Shown here piece after piece: positions 12,532-25,352 of a stretch of 64,000 bases of DNA (position 1 is the first letter of the stretch; each line of letters begins with the position of its first letter). A model generated the notes under the pieces. The model was given only the letters and a program-made list of their open reading frames with translations. It searched no databases and was not told where the DNA came from. The translations under genes and the position numbers were made by a program. Source of the stretch: Nectonema munidae (lineage: Eukaryota > Nematomorpha > Nectonematoida > Nectonematidae); contig JAUIRK010000918.1 in NCBI GenBank assembly GCA_030549495.1, positions 124,001-188,000 of the forward strand, read 5' to 3'.

Positions 12532-13020
12532 ATATTATCTTCATCTAACAATTTTAAACCAAAATGATTATGTAATTTGCCAGAGAAGTAGTGTTTCATA
12601 TCTATTAATTTTTTCTTCTTTAGCCACTATTATATTTATTGAGATAGTTCCAAAAATAAAATTTAATCTGATTAATAATTAAAGGAAACTTTAATCTTTA
12701 AAATAAATGAACGATTAATCGATCAATTAGTCCTTAAATTTCACGGCCCTAATTTTTATTAAAATTTTTGATGTATGAGAATATATGTAATGAGATCCAT
12801 GAGCTTGATTATTATTTGATAAATTATTATAAAATTTTTAATTGTTGTCTATTTCATCTCTATTATTTTTTTTCATTATTTATTTTATCTTTTCCATCAG
12901 TTTCAAATATTAATAAATAAAACGATTAATTGTCCTATTTGATAGAGATGAATAAAGAAAAAAAAAATTTATGAGTGAGAATAATGAAAGTAGGGTGAAG
13001 CATGAAAAAATCAGAGCTAA
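12532..13020. other. AT-rich spacer, no gene
   Basis: Between LINE 1 and the hAT relic. The motif aacgattaat occurs near 12709 and 12921 and also near 9087 and 9124 on the other side of LINE 1. This may be what is left of an older repeat that the LINE split. Confidence 0.35.
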
Positions 13021-14319
13021 AAAAAATATGACAATAAGTACATGGACTACGGTTTCACGTTTGTTGAAGGAAGCAACGGACAGTTGCCTCAGTGCGTTAT
13101 TTGCCACAAAACGCTCAGTAATGATTCAATGAAGCCTCATCAACTGAAGATGCATCTCTCCAATGTACACCCTGAGCTTGCTAACAGTAAGAGACAATTT
13201 TTTGAATCAAAAGCAAACTGTTTGAAGAAAATGAAGATGGACCATGACGGAAAATTTCAAACTGAGTCAAGAGCAATCGTGCACTCATCGTATGCTGTTT
13301 CTCTTCTGGTAGCAAGGGCAAAGAAACCACATAGCATCGCAGAGACGCTCATAAAGCCGTGCCTCATCTCATGTGCTGATATTTTGCTTGGCGAATCTGC
13401 AGTAGCGAAGATGAAACAAATTTCTCTATCCAACGATAACGTTAAGTCACGCATTTTTGATATGTCGTCCAATATCAAGTCGCAACTCTTGGCAAGAGTG
13501 AAAGCGTCTCCTGTCTTTGCTATTCAATTAGATGAGTCTGTGGATGTTGCCAATTTGTCTCAACTAATTGTCTTTGTTCGTTAACGTCTTCAATCAAAAC
13601 ATCGAAGAAGACTAATTATTTTGCAGCTCACTAGAAACAACAACTCAAGCTGTCGATGTCATGCAGCTTGTTAACGATTTTTTTGAAAAGGAAGGATTGG
13701 ACTGGGACAAACTTGTCCATGTTTGCACAGATGGAGCTCCTGTTATGTTGGGTGTGAGGTCTGGATTTGTGCAACTAGTGAAGCAAAAAAATCCTAAGGT
13801 AGTGACATAGCACTGTATTATACATCGAGAAGCGCTTGCGTCAAGAACAATGACTCCCCGCTTAAAGAAACGCTTGATGCGGTTATTAGGATTGTAAAGT
13901 ATGCTAAAGCAAGCGCTCTCAACTCTCGACTGTTTCGACGGTTGAGCCAGAATTTGGAATCCGACTACAAAGGACTCTTGTTCCACACTTCTGTGCGTTG
14001 ACTGTCAAAAGGCGATATGTTGAGTAGGCTTGTGCATTTGCTCCTTGAAGTGACAGAGTTCTTGGAAGAAAAAAATAAAGAAGATTTAAAAACTATTGTT
14101 TCAGATAAGGAATTCCAGTACAGGCTGGCATTTCTCGCAGATATGTTTAGTCACCTGAATGAGCCTAACCGAAAGCTACAGGGACCGGATTGCAATATAA
14201 TTGGGCATCGAGACAAAGTAAACGCTTTCGTCTCGAAACTTATTACGTCAGGTAAATTTGTAAAAACAGATAAGGCCCAACGTGTTATAAGTAATTATAA
14301 GTCTCACTTTATCATATAG
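13021..14319 (+). pseudogene. hAT transposase relic (SCAND3/ZBED5-like type)
   Basis: The N-terminus has a BED-like zinc finger: YGFTFVEGSNGQ, then PQCVICHKTLSNDSMKPHQL and a closing HLSNVHPE. The catalytic half is recognisable in FAIQLDESVDV (13530), VCTDGAPVMLG (13723) and HCIIHREALASRT (13812, first codons after an in-frame stop). The region beginning LLHFHT-like text near 13980 and the stretch to 14316 (LAFLADMFSHLNEPN, LQGPDCNIIG) continue the family pattern in other frames. At least four breaks are visible, and the C-terminal dimerisation domain is absent, so the copy is 3'-truncated. hAT elements of this type gave rise to vertebrate ZBED5-like and SCAND3-like genes. Here it is a dead transposon. 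Confidence 0.85.
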
Positions 14320-14530
14320 TTTACTTCTAGAAAAAAAACTTTATAACACTAAGTCCGCTCTGCCTCATGTTGCCAATGCTAATTTTGAAAACGGGACAAA
14401 AAGGACAATTTTCCTTTATTCAGAAAAGTTTTGAAATTTGATTAAAAAGTTTTATATTTGTTTAAATTATCATGTTTGTATGATAGCCACATGAGTTCAA
14501 AATCTTTTGACAATATTTTTTGTAAAAAAA

Positions 14531-15683
14531 TCAGGGTTTTGCGGGTGTGACATTTTACAGGAATCTCCCTGAATACAGAGGCGTAGCTAGTGGGGGCGCC
14601 AGGGGCGGCAGATTTTAAGGGGCGGCATTTTGTCCTAAGGTCATTTGTTAAAATATTCCATTTAATTTTTAGTTTAAATTTTCTGTTCAATTAATCGATT
14701 CCAGTTTTTTGTGACTGTTTTAATTTTAGTGGAGGGGGTCAAAAAGGCACTCCCCCCGTCACTGATAGGGTTAAGGGGTCCAAATTTTAGTATAAAAGTT
14801 GCAATCAAATCTGAGCTCTTTTTTGGCTTACAACGATTTATCTATTAATAAAAAAAATGGAAAAAATTTATTATTAGAGGAAAAATTGTCATTCAAGCTT
14901 AGTTCTAATATACATTAGTAGAAAAGAAACATTGTTTTTATAATATTTTTGTAATATAAGCTTTTTTGAGAATTTGAGTTTATTTTTTACTATATATTGG
15001 GAGCTTTTGAAACTCAACGTCATAAAGGGCGGCAGATTTTACAACCGCCCCGGGCGGCAAAAGTGTTAGCTACGCCTCTGCCTGAATATTATAAATTCTA
15101 TTCAAATCTTTTATCGAAGTTATTTTTCAAAGGTTAGTCGACCTTTATCTGGTTATTTTATACAAATTTGATGATTTCATATCGATTTTTTATGCGGAAC
15201 CCCTTAAAATCTTATAGAATTTTCGGGATTGCCCCTAAATACTATAATTTCTTTTCAAACCATTGAGAGAGGTTTTTTTTCAAAACTTAATTAACATGTT
15301 TTATATTTTTATACAAATTTGATATGTCAATTTTTAACAGGAATCCTCTGAAAGTTATGTTATCTCCCGGAATCCCCCTAAATAGTATAATTTCTTTTCA
15401 AATCATCAACAGAAGTTTTTTTTTCAAATTTAATGGATTCATATCTATTTTTCACCGGAATCCTACAGAAAAGAGATTTTTGCTTCTAGAGGGATTCCAT
15501 AAAATTTCAAGGCATACCGGAGGTTTCTGGTAAAAAATAATCATCATATTTTTATAAAATATTCATATAAAACAGGTTAATTAACCTTTGAAAAATAACT
15601 TCGATAAAAGATTTGAAAAGAGTTTATAGTATGAGGGATTTCGGAGGATTTCGGTAAAAAGTCACACGAGGGTTTTGCTAGTG
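14531..15683. mobile_element. Inverted-repeat element with internal direct repeats
   Basis: The outer left sequence (agggttttgcgggtgtgac, then attcaaatcttttatcg after the MITE insertion) is found inverted at 15585-15683. Between the arms are about three diverged ~130-bp direct repeats containing taatttcttttcaaa and ggaatcc. Without the hAT MITE inserted at 14576, the element would be about 640 bp. No coding capacity. TSDs could not be assigned, so the superfamily is unknown. Confidence 0.6.
14576..15080. mobile_element. hAT MITE with GCC-rich ends
   Basis: Starts cagaggcgtagcta and ends tagctacgcctctg, a perfect 14-bp TIR. Flanked by the 8-bp duplication CCTGAATA (14568-14575 and 15081-15088). 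Inner subterminal sequence ggcggcagatttta occurs inverted on both sides. An unexpected piggyBac-like end followed by TTAA lies inside at about 14770. Confidence 0.9.
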
Positions 15684-15743
15684 AAAAACATTGGTACATG
15701 TGAGAGTCTACTCTTTTTCTAATTCATATGGCGTTTTTAGGTC

Positions 15744-16565
15744 TGATAATCCCAAGTATTCAAATCTAATGCACTGTTATGAAAAGTTCACAATAGATAA
15801 TCTTCTGGCTTACTTCGCTTCTTTGCCGTATATAGGTCAAAATGGTGACCAAAAAAATCAAAACTTCAGAATTATTTTCAAAATCAGGAAGTCCTTTTCT
15901 AAAAGCAAGTATAGAAAGAGATATTTTCACTCTTATACACGCTTTTTTTGTGCTTCGACAAAAAAGAAGAAAGAGATCATAATGACAAAATCAGTGCTAT
16001 AAGATTGATACATGATCATTTTTATAAAGTTTTCTTGCTTTATTGAACGCCACATTCTGCCTTGACTATTGATGAACAACTTCTGTCATTTAGAGGAAGA
16101 TGTAGTATGAAAGTATACGATCCCAAAAAACCTGGCCATTACGGCATAAAATTTTATCATCTGAATGACTCCAAATTTTTTTATTGCATGAAACCAGAAA
16201 TCTATGTTAGTGGGCTTGTTAACTCTTCATACTTCTCAGCATTCAATGTGTCAAAACGATTGATTGAAAATAGTAATATTCCAAGTGGGTGTGGAATCTA
16301 TACTGATCGTTTTTTCACCAGTCACGAGCTAGCAGCCTGGTACACAAAAAAACTGTCCTTATGTGGGACAGTCATGGCCAATAGAAGATTCGTTCCTCAC
16401 TTATTCAGACCACCCTACCTGAAAGAGTTAAAATTATGCGAATGTGAAAGTAGAACGATATATACCAATATTTGTTCGTTGACTGCCTATATTCCATAAA
16501 GCATGCAACTAGAAACTTCAAAGTAGTATATATTTTATCATTACAACACAGAAGTGCAAGAACAA
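15744..16565 (+). pseudogene. piggyBac B transposase, truncated
   Basis: Begins just after an acceptor-like gcgtttttag with SDNPKYSNLMHCYEKF, the same exon border as in piggyBac A. Readable motifs include YIGQNGDQ, LTIDEQLLSFRGRC (first aspartate), GIYTDRFFTSHELAAWY (second) and LKELKLCECESRTIY. The body is in two frames (15691-15960, then 16062-16499), with a break between them and a stop after YIP near 16497. Coding similarity ends near 16565 at a C-run, so the third aspartate and the Cys-rich tail are missing. Non-functional. Confidence 0.85.
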
Positions 16566-16619
16566 GTCCCCCCCCCCCCCCTATTTTTCTCAGATATTAA
16601 TAAGTTTTTATAAATATTT

Positions 16620-18390
16620 TTGATGTTACATATATATTTCAACTATGCTGAATTCAGAGGTGATGTCCATTTTTTATCAAAATCAATCAAACCTGTCAAA
16701 AAATTTATTTAGGAACTTTTTATCTAAATAAGTATATAAAGTTTTTTACACATGTATACCCATTTTCAAATATGCTGAATTCAGTGGTGATATTCATTTT
16801 TTATGAAAATCAATCAAACCTGTCAAAAAATTTATCTAAATGTGACAACTCATCTCAAAAAGAAACTTTTTATCTAAATAAGTATATAAAGTTTTTTACA
16901 CATGTATACCCATTTTCAAATATGCTAAATTCAGTGGTGATATTCATTTTTTATGAAAATCAATCAAACCTGTCAAAAAATTGATCTAAATGTGACAGCT
17001 CATCTCAAAAAGGAACTTTTTATCTAAATAAGTTTATAAAGTTTTTTACACATTTATACCCATTTTCAAATATGCTGAATTCAGTGGTGATATTCATTTT
17101 TTTATGAAAATCAATCAAACCTGTCAAAAAATTTATCTAAATGTGACAGCTCATCTCAAAAAGGAACTTTTTATCTAAATTAGTATATAAAGTTTTTTGC
17201 ACATGTATACCCATCTTCAAATATGCTGAATTCAGTGGTGATATTCATTTTTTATGAAAATCAATCAAACCTGTCAAAAAATTGATCTAAATGTGACAGC
17301 TCATCTCAAAAAGAAACTTTTTATCTAAATAATTATATAAAGTTTTTTACACATGTATACCCATTTTCAAATATGCTGAATTCAGTTTTATATTCATTTT
17401 TTATGAAAATCAATCAAACCTGTCAAAAAATTGATCTAAATGTGAGAGCTCATCTAAAAAAGGAACTTTTTATCTAAATAAGTATATAAAGTTTTTTACA
17501 CATGTATACCCATTTTCAAATATGCCGAATTCATTGGTGATATTCATTTTTTATGAAAATCAATCAAACCTGTCAAAAAATTGATCTAAATGTGACAGCT
17601 CATTTCAAAAAGGAACTTTTTATCTAAATAAGTATATAAAGTTTTTTACACATGTATACCCATTTTCAAATATGCTGAATTCAGTGGTGATATTCATTTT
17701 TTATGAAAATCATTCAAACCTGTCAAAAAAGTGATTTACATATGACAGCTCATCTCAAAAAAGAAACTTTTTATCTAAATAATTATATAATGTTTTTTAC
17801 ACATATACGCCCATTTTCAAGCATGCTGAATTCAGCGGTGATATTCATTTTTTTTATAAAAATCAATTAAAGTTATCAAAGCATTGATTTATATATGACA
17901 GCTCATCTTAAAAAGAAACTTTTTATGAAAGTAATAATATAAAGTTTTTTACACATATATACCCATTTTTAAGCATGCGTAATTCAGTGGTGATATTCAT
18001 TTTTTTTAAATAAAAATCAATCAAAACTGTCAAAAAATTGATTTATCCCAAAAAGAAAGGATCACGCACGGTTTTTTGAATTAGAGAATTACGTTTAATA
18101 GAAAGTATAGGGTGGTTATGAAGTTTACCGTGCATGGCATTTTACACACATATACCCATTTTCAAGTAGGCTGTGTTTACTGGTTATATTCCTTTTTTTT
18201 TTATAAATATTAGTCAAACCTGACAAAATAATTTAAATATGACAGCCCATGTCAAAATTAAAATTTTAATTCTTTTAAAGTTTTTTATACATTTCAAGTA
18301 TGCAGAATTTAATGGTGATGTTCATTTTTTATGAAATCAATAAAACATGTCAAAAAATCGATTAAACCTATAAATCAATGTCAAATATAT
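16620..18390. repeat. Tandem array of ~150-bp units
   Basis: The phrase tatacccattttcaaatatg recurs near 16755, 16905, 17055, 17206, 17356, 17505 and 17655, a 150-bp period. Divergence grows to the right, and weaker copies continue to about 18390. About ten units in all. A ~70-bp interruption near 18065-18145 carries its own small inverted repeat (cacgcacgg / ccgtgcatg). Non-coding; the short frames in it are periodic by-products. Confidence 0.92.
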
Positions 18391-19364
18391 AAACATAAAA
18401 ATAACTTCTACTTGCAGTTTTCTCTGGTAATTATTTTCTTAATTTATTTAATAAACCAACTTTAGGTGTTTAATTCACTCAAAATATTTCATTCTACAGT
18501 AACTTATGTAACTCGATAGGATCTCCATCTTTTTGGCTACAAATTCGTTATCGGCTCGTAGTCTCTACGTCATATTATAATTTACAGTATGTAATTTTGG
18601 TATTCATTCTATGATGATCCTTTCTTGGTAGCTCTTTTTTCATTAGAAATTTATATTCTTCAATGTGTGTTCAAAAATTTTTTTATAAGGATAATATTAC
18701 ATTTTTCCTCTCAGGCCTGAATATTTGTCAACCAATCTCATTTCAAAGGTTTTTTTCTGATGAATCATTCGTGATGTTGATTGTTCAATTACAAAAAGTT
18801 GTCAACGTTCTTCATCTAAAAAATTACTTCTATGACACAAAAGGAAAAAGATGGACAAATTCAATTTAAATTAAAAATATCTTGATAGTGACTAAATTCT
18901 CACATATTGGCATCTGGGCCATTTTTGATAAATCTGACCTATTCTAAATTTTCAAATTTCCTACTATCTTAGCTAAATGTTAACTGTAATCCTAGATGAT
19001 AAGCTATAGATTTAAATATTTTTCATTTGTAAAAGAGGAACTTCTTTTTCACGGTCAAAATCTTTTTTGAAGTATATAATTAAACCACTTCCTAGTTCAT
19101 TAAAACATGGTACATCTTCCATTTAGTAAAGATACATATTTTTTTTAATTATTTGTTTTGATCACATGTTCTTTTTCAATTAGTTTTCAACTTGGTTCCT
19201 TCTCTCATACAAATTTTCAAAAGATTTTATAATACGTTTTATTTTTTTTAATAAATATTTCATACTCAAGATGATTGTAGAAAGTATTATAAGCCAAAAT
19301 ATACAAAAAAAAAGTATATTTTTACTAACCTAATATACAGCCATTTTTTGAAATTTTTTTACAG
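18391..19364. other. AT-rich stretch, no gene
   Basis: Between the two repeat arrays. Only short frames without known motifs. No clear repeats or ends. Confidence 0.45.
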
Positions 19365-20545
19365 AACTGATTTTCAGGCATACATTACTAATTCAATTGC
19401 CACTTCGAGATATTTTTTAACCGTATTATCCAAAATCCAGTACAGAAATAAAATAAGCATAGTCGATTTGGTATAAAACAGATATTTTATTTTTTTGGAA
19501 ATATTTTTGAAGACAGTATCTAGAAGTAAACCGAAAATCTGATTCAAGCTTTCAGATATTTTAAAACCATAAATGCCAAACCTGAGTCCAAAAATGAAAC
19601 CAGCATCTTCCATTTGGCATAAAAACAGATATTTTATTTAAATTTCAAAAATATTTCTGTAGACATTAGACGTATATCGAAAATTTGATTAACACTTTCA
19701 GACATTTAAAACCTTTAAATGCAAAAAATGATTTCAGAAATAAAAATTATCATGGTCGAATTGGTATAAAAACATATATTTCATGTAAAATTAGAGAGAA
19801 TATTTTGGGATATAGTTTTCAGGCATAAACTGCAAATTTGATTGACACTAGCAGTAAAACCTCTAAATGCAAAAACTGTGTTCAGAAATGAAATCATCAT
19901 GATCTATTTGCTATAAAAACAAATTTTAGAACTAAACGCAAATTTAATTGATACTTATATGTATTTTCAAATTCAAACTGCAAAAATTGAGTCCATAAAT
20001 GAAACTAGCATGGTTGATTTGGTATAAAACATATATTTCATTGTAAAATTTGAATGAATGTTTTGGGAGAAAATTTTTAGAAGTAAACCGCAAATTTGAT
20101 TAACACTTATAGGTATTTTCACATCCTAAACGTAAAAAAAGAGTCCAGAAATGAAACCAGCATGGCCGATTTAGTATAACACATATATTTCATTGTAAAA
20201 TTTGAATGAATGTTTTTGGAGATAATTTTTAGAAGTAAACCGCAAATTTGATTAACACTTATAGGTATTTCCAAATCCTAAACGTAAAAAATGAGTCCAG
20301 AAATGAAACCAGCATGGCCGATTTAGTATAATGCATATATTTTATGTAAAATGTGAAGGAATGTTTTTGGAGGCAATTTTCAGAAGTAAACCGCAAATTT
20401 GATTACTACTTATAGGTATTTTCAAATCCTAAATGTAAAAAATGGGTCCAGAAATGAAAACAGCATGACTGATTTAGTATAAAAACATATATTTTATGTA
20501 AAATTTGAAGGTATATTTTATTAGATATATTTTTGATCAATCAAA
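19365..20545. repeat. Second tandem array, ~150-bp diverged units
   Basis: aagtaaaccgcaaatttgat recurs at 20081, 20233 and 20384 (period 151-152). More diverged copies run back to about 19370, each containing a form of tccagaaatgaaaccagcat and gtaaaatttgaatgaatg. About eight units. Its sequence is not obviously related to the array at 16620-18390 on either strand, although the period is the same. Confidence 0.88.
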
Positions 20546-20839
20546 ATTTTGATTGACATTTTCTAAAAAGTAGCCATGATTATTGAAAAAATATGCGTTC
20601 CAAACTGTATATAATTATAAATCTTCAGGGTATTATATAATATAGATCTTAAGTTATAAGGTTAAGTATAGATAATGTCAAAATTTTGCTGAAAAATTTT
20701 AATTTTTGATTGAGTTTTGAACATGAAGGGTCATTCAACTACCATGAAAATGGTTTCAAAAGATGCAGCTAGCGATTTTAGGAAAAGTCACAAAATTTGA
20801 AGGAATATGATTCAGCCAATTTTCTACAATTAATTTTTT

Positions 20840-20881
20840 AGTGAAGGGGGGGGCGTTTTACGCCCCCTAGCACTAATAGGG
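20840..20881. mobile_element. Orphan piggyBac-type element end
   Basis: Reads cgccccctagcactaataggg and is then followed by TTAA (20882-20885). A related end, gtcactgataggg plus TTAA, lies at about 14758-14774. Both look like one terminus of the same TTAA-targeting family. I found no opposite terminus for either. Confidence 0.4.
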
Positions 20882-21184
20882 TTAAATGTGAAAAGTTTGT
20901 CTGTCAAATCCACAGCAAGGTAATATGCTCTCATTGTTTTGAATGATTTTTTAACGCCATCTATATTTTTTTTCGTAATTTTAGTAAAATAAAAAAGATT
21001 TTAAGTTTTTTCATCAAAATCAATGAATTTATTTGTTTTTATTTGTTTACAAATTAATCTTTAATACCGTTTCTATAATGAAATTTTTCAAAAAATTACT
21101 TTGAAAAACAATGCGGACAAAAATGTCCATAGTCCGTAAAGCGAGGGTTAATAGAGGAGAATTTTTTCAAAAGAAAATAATAAT

Positions 21185-21759
21185 TCAACTATTGGCATGT
21201 TGCATGGAAGGATAATGGAATAGTCAACGTTATCTCTAATGTCAACAGTCTGAATATCCTTTGAAAAAAGCAAAACGGTGGAATGTTGCTTTGAGAAAAA
21301 AAGTTGAAGTTCCGATTCCGAATACAATTTATTTGTAAAATAAAAACATGGGATTTACAGACTCGATGAATTATTTGCTGTCTCTATAGACCAACAATCC
21401 GGTCTAAGAAATGGCATTTTCCTTTAGTAGTTTTTCTATTACAAGCTTCACTTTACAACGCTTCAATATTATTCAATTTGAATCGCGAAAATAAAAAAAG
21501 TTTCCTTGATTTTACAAGAGACGTTGTTATGGAAACATTACAAAAGTATAGCAATAAAAATTCATCAAAAAGATTTAGCGGGAAAACAGTAGCATCGAGA
21601 ATTTCCAATCAAGCTCGATTTGATTGACAAAATCACATTTTAGAAAAGAAAATCAAAAGGACTAGATGTGCAGTATGTAAATCTCAAACATATTACTTTT
21701 GCTCAAAATGTGATGTTACTTTGCACATATCGTGTTTCAAAGATTTTCACGAAAAATGA
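21185..21759 (+). pseudogene. piggyBac transposase C-terminal relic (another subfamily)
   Basis: Lies just after the end of piggyBac B. Frames shift, but family text is clear: YPLKKAKRWNVALRKK, VEVPIPNTI, NKNMGFTDSMNYLLS (the position of the third aspartate), RPTIRSKKWHFPLVVFLLQ, and a Cys-rich tail RCAVCKSQTYYFCSKC followed by CDVTLHISCFKDFH, ending at a stop near 21759. The DDE core upstream of the third aspartate is missing. The tail differs from the A/B/C family (CVC..C..C..H pattern), so this is another piggyBac lineage. Confidence 0.8.
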
Positions 21760-21879
21760 TACAAAGTTTTCTTTTTCATTACTACACTTTATAAATAAAA
21801 AATTACAAGTTTTGAATTTACTTTTTACATTTTCAAAGTAATATTTTATTTTACTAAATTTTAGAAAATACTCAACTTA

Positions 21880-24800
21880 TAGTACTAAATGCCCTTCGGT
21901 TAGAGAGAATATAGAATATATCAAGTCTATCACATCGTTTTAAGCATGACAGTAACTATAAAAGATGTATCATGTTCCAGTAATAAGTTTTGTAAATCAT
22001 TCACAGATATACTTGATTTTACATATTTTAAGGACACTATGTTATTTAACAATACTCAATCATCTACTTTTTGTAGCCTTGAGCAAAAGTTGAACTTGTA
22101 TAATTTTAATATAATTTCAATAAACATTCAGTCACTCAATGCTAAATATTTATTTTTAATATCTTTTCTCAATTCTCTTAATTCTAGTAATTCTATTCTG
22201 CCCGATTTGATTTGTATACAAGAATCCTGGTACTCACCTTCTGATGTAAACTTTTTTGACATCGATGGTTATAAGTTTTTATTTTCTCCTCCCTCTCTGA
22301 GTTCTCATTCAGGTCTAGCTTTCTATCTTACTAATCAGGTAAAATACGAAATTTGTAATATTGATATTAAAAGTGAATATTTTGAAGTTTTTACCATCTT
22401 GTTAAAATTTTCTTCTAAACACCAAATATATATCAATAATATTTATCGTAGACCCACCAATAATAAAAATCACATTGAAGCATTTTTGACAGAAATGGAA
22501 TTATTTCTATCTGGGTATAAGTATGATAAAAAAAGAGTATTTTCTTAGGAGACTTTAATTTTGATTTACTCAAGCTGAATATAGATTATCATACTACTCT
22601 TTTTTTAAGTGAATGGTTTGCTAACTTCTATATTCCAACTGTCACTAAGGTTACTAGATTAGCTAGCGAAACCTTGATTGATAACATATTTATTCCTTTT
22701 GACTTTCTCCCACATAGGAGCTTCAACTTTTCACATAATATATCTGACCACGTTCCTCTTCTAATTAGTTTAAAGATAGACAATAAAGAACCACTTGACT
22801 TTATCAAAAAGCGTTTTAATGAAAGAAATTTTTGTGAAAGTATTAGCTCTTTTGATTGGAGTTCCTACTTATACAGTAGTTATGATAATCCAAATTTATA
22901 TTTTCAAATGATGTATAACAAAATACTTGAATCTATAAATTCGTGTACTAAAATAGTAAAATTTAGAAAGCAGGCAAATGGATATTATAAGAATTGTATC
23001 AAAGACTGGGCCAACTCTTATCTTTTGGAAATTATAAAATATAGAAATAAGATACATAAAAAATTGAAAAACCATTATGACATTGATTTGAAAATAAAGC
23101 ACCAAAAAATTCGTAATCAGGTCAAACAACTAACAAAAAAGTTAAAAAATGAATACTATTACAAATAATTTTCTGAAGTCTCTAGCTCAAAAGATAAGTG
23201 GAAAAAACTAAACTCTTTGCTAAAAAATTCGGATAAAACTGAGATAACTATTGAACATTGTGGCTCGAAAATTTATAATAAGTTAAAAATTGCAAACTTG
23301 TTCAATGATCATTTCACAGCTGATGAGGTATCGTCTATACAACATATTGATACCCTTTCGTTTATTTTCGAAAAGAATCTAACATTTGATTTTAAGAGCT
23401 TCACTATTCAGGATGTCCTACTTGCTGTTAGTTCGCTCGAAGGTAAAAGATGTTGCGATGCTTATGGAGTGTCTATATACCATATCAAGTTGGTCATTGA
23501 TAGTCTCGCGAAATATTTAACAATCGGGTTCAATTCTTTGGAGTTTTCATGTTATCCAACAGTCTTCAAAGTCAATAAGGTATGCCCTATCTTCAAAAAA
23601 GGTATTAAAAGTGACATAAATAACTATAGGCCAATTTCGATTATTTCTTCAATTTCGAAAATTTTTGAAAAATTGCTATATCGTCAAATGAGTCATTACT
23701 TTGAAAAATATGACATTCTCAATAGCCAACAATTTGGTTTTAGAACCCTTCATAATTCAGAATATTTATTGAGCACTTTTGTAACTGATATAATATCCAA
23801 GCTGTCTCAAGGTAGAAATGTTTGCACATTATTTTTGGATCTCTCAAAGGCATTCAACACTATACCTCACTCTCTCTTGATAAAAAAACTGAGAACTTAT
23901 GGATTTTCAAACAAATCTATATTTTTCTTGGAGTCCTATTTTGAAAAAAGACAGCAGTTTGTTTCAATAGATGACACACTTTCTGATAGAAGGTATATTG
24001 CCTCAGGAGTTCCGCAGGGCTCTATATTGGGTCCCCTCCTATTTTTAATATATTTGAATGATATATATCTTTCTAATGAAAACGTTGATTTTCTATGCTT
24101 TGCTGACGATATTACTATAAATATTCCATTCCTGCCCAATGATCCAAATATCTCCAAAAAAATTTCACTGGACATAAATAAGGTGGAACAATGGTTAGAA
24201 AATAATGGAATGAAATTAAATTACAGTAAGTCCAAGATAATGCTGTTCAAAAATCAATGTTCTAGTAATTTTCTTAATGATGGATTCAAATTTGAAATAG
24301 TGGACCGATTCAACTTACTTGGAGTTACAATCGATAATAAATTAAAATGGCATGCACACATCCAAAATATAAATGCGAAAGTATCAAAAGTGAATGGCGT
24401 TTTATCTAGATTGAAAAATACTCTTCCTATTCATATAAAGCTATTGATTTACAATTCATTTTTTTTACCTCATTTAAAATATTGTTTAACAATTTGGGGT
24501 CATTCAAATCTGACAACTTTAGCTAAAACTCAGAAAAAATGCCTAAGGCTAGTACATGGCCTGAGTCCGTATGCACACACAAGTAATCTTTTTTATGAAA
24601 CACAGTTATTAAAGTTACAGGATTTATATCAATTTAGTTTGGCTCTTATGATTTATAAGTTGTTTAATTTCATGCTGCCTTCTATTTTCAGTCATATACT
24701 TCACTTCAATTCTATATCTATTCAATATGATTTAAGAGAGAAAAATACTGCATTAGTACCTCACTATAGATGTCTAAACTTTTACCAAACTTTAGAATAT

Positions 24801-25352
24801 AAGCTTTCTAGTTTTTGGAATAGCAACCTTTATTTGATAAACTATCTAGATTTAAGCATAAGTCTATACAAAAAAAAGTTGAAGAAAATGTTCACAGAGG
24901 GATATATGTTTTCTTGTTTTGATGCAAATTGCTTCTCTTGTCTTCAGACAACTAAAGAGGTGAAATTATAGTATATGCATTTTATTGTATTATAAATATA
25001 TATATATATATATTTACATATACATATTTTACATATATCTGATTTATTGTGAATAATATTTAGAGATTGTCTGATACAGTTTATTTTGTGATGATGGTTC
25101 TAATTCTTTCAAACAAATAATAATATATTGTATAATTATATTATTTAGTGTAAACTCATGCAAGCGGTTCTTCAGCCTTTTGATTTTGCACGTTTGTAAT
25201 AAATGTATGCATAAATTTATTTATTTGATTCAATAATAACTACTTAAAACTCTGTTTGTTTCAGTACAGCTTTCACTTCTATATGGAAGTTGTTTTTTTG
25301 TTCTTTACATTTCATTTTTTTTAAATAAACTTCTTCTTCTTCTTCTTCTTAT
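21880..25352 (+). mobile_element. LINE 2: EN-RT retrotransposon, nearly intact
   Basis: A non-LTR element with endonuclease and reverse transcriptase and a 3' end of aaataaa followed by (CTT)n at 25329-25352. No ORF1 upstream is evident; the element may be 5'-truncated or of a single-ORF type. The trailer (24972-25328) contains an AT run near 25000. Only two coding breaks are visible, so it is a recent insertion by the standards of this window. Clade not determined. Confidence 0.85.
21946..24971 (+). pseudogene. LINE 2 ORF2 (endonuclease, reverse transcriptase)
   Basis: The endonuclease is at 21946-22790: IISINIQSLNAK, LICIQESWYSP, INNIYRRPT, GDFNFDLLK and SDHVPLLISL. The RT runs 23580-24500: NNYRPISIISSISKIFEK, LFLDLSKAFNTIPH, SGVPQGSILGPLLFLIYLND and FADDITINIP, then WLENNGMKLNYSKSK and a thumb/C-terminal region ending CFDANCFSCLQ. 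About 1,000 codons. Two breaks are seen: a frameshift in the A-run near 22530-22540 and an in-frame stop at 23166-23168. Otherwise all catalytic boxes look normal. No RNase H or Cys-His endonuclease domain is evident. Confidence 0.9.

Larger units (their letters stand above)
15690..21147 (+). mobile_element. piggyBac element B with internal satellite arrays
   Basis: The 3' end is set at 21147 by ttacggactatgg / gcgaggg (inverse sense) followed by TTAA, matching ends of piggyBacs A and C. The AACGCCATCT motif lies about 190 bp inside it (20953). The 5' end and first exon are not visible because the inverted-repeat element abuts at 15683. Inside are a broken transposase (15744-16565), a 150-bp repeat array (16620-18390), AT-rich sequence, a second array (19370-20540) and an orphan piggyBac-type end at 20881. 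It is unclear whether both arrays belong to B or entered later. Confidence 0.6.

Noticed and set aside
16772-16984. A 70-codon frame with an exact internal repeat (MLNSVVIFIFYENQSN twice)
   Set aside because: It is a reading frame through the 150-bp tandem array, not a gene.
16620-18390. CRISPR-like array
   Set aside because: Units are 150 bp and fully repeated with no unique spacers, in an animal genome.
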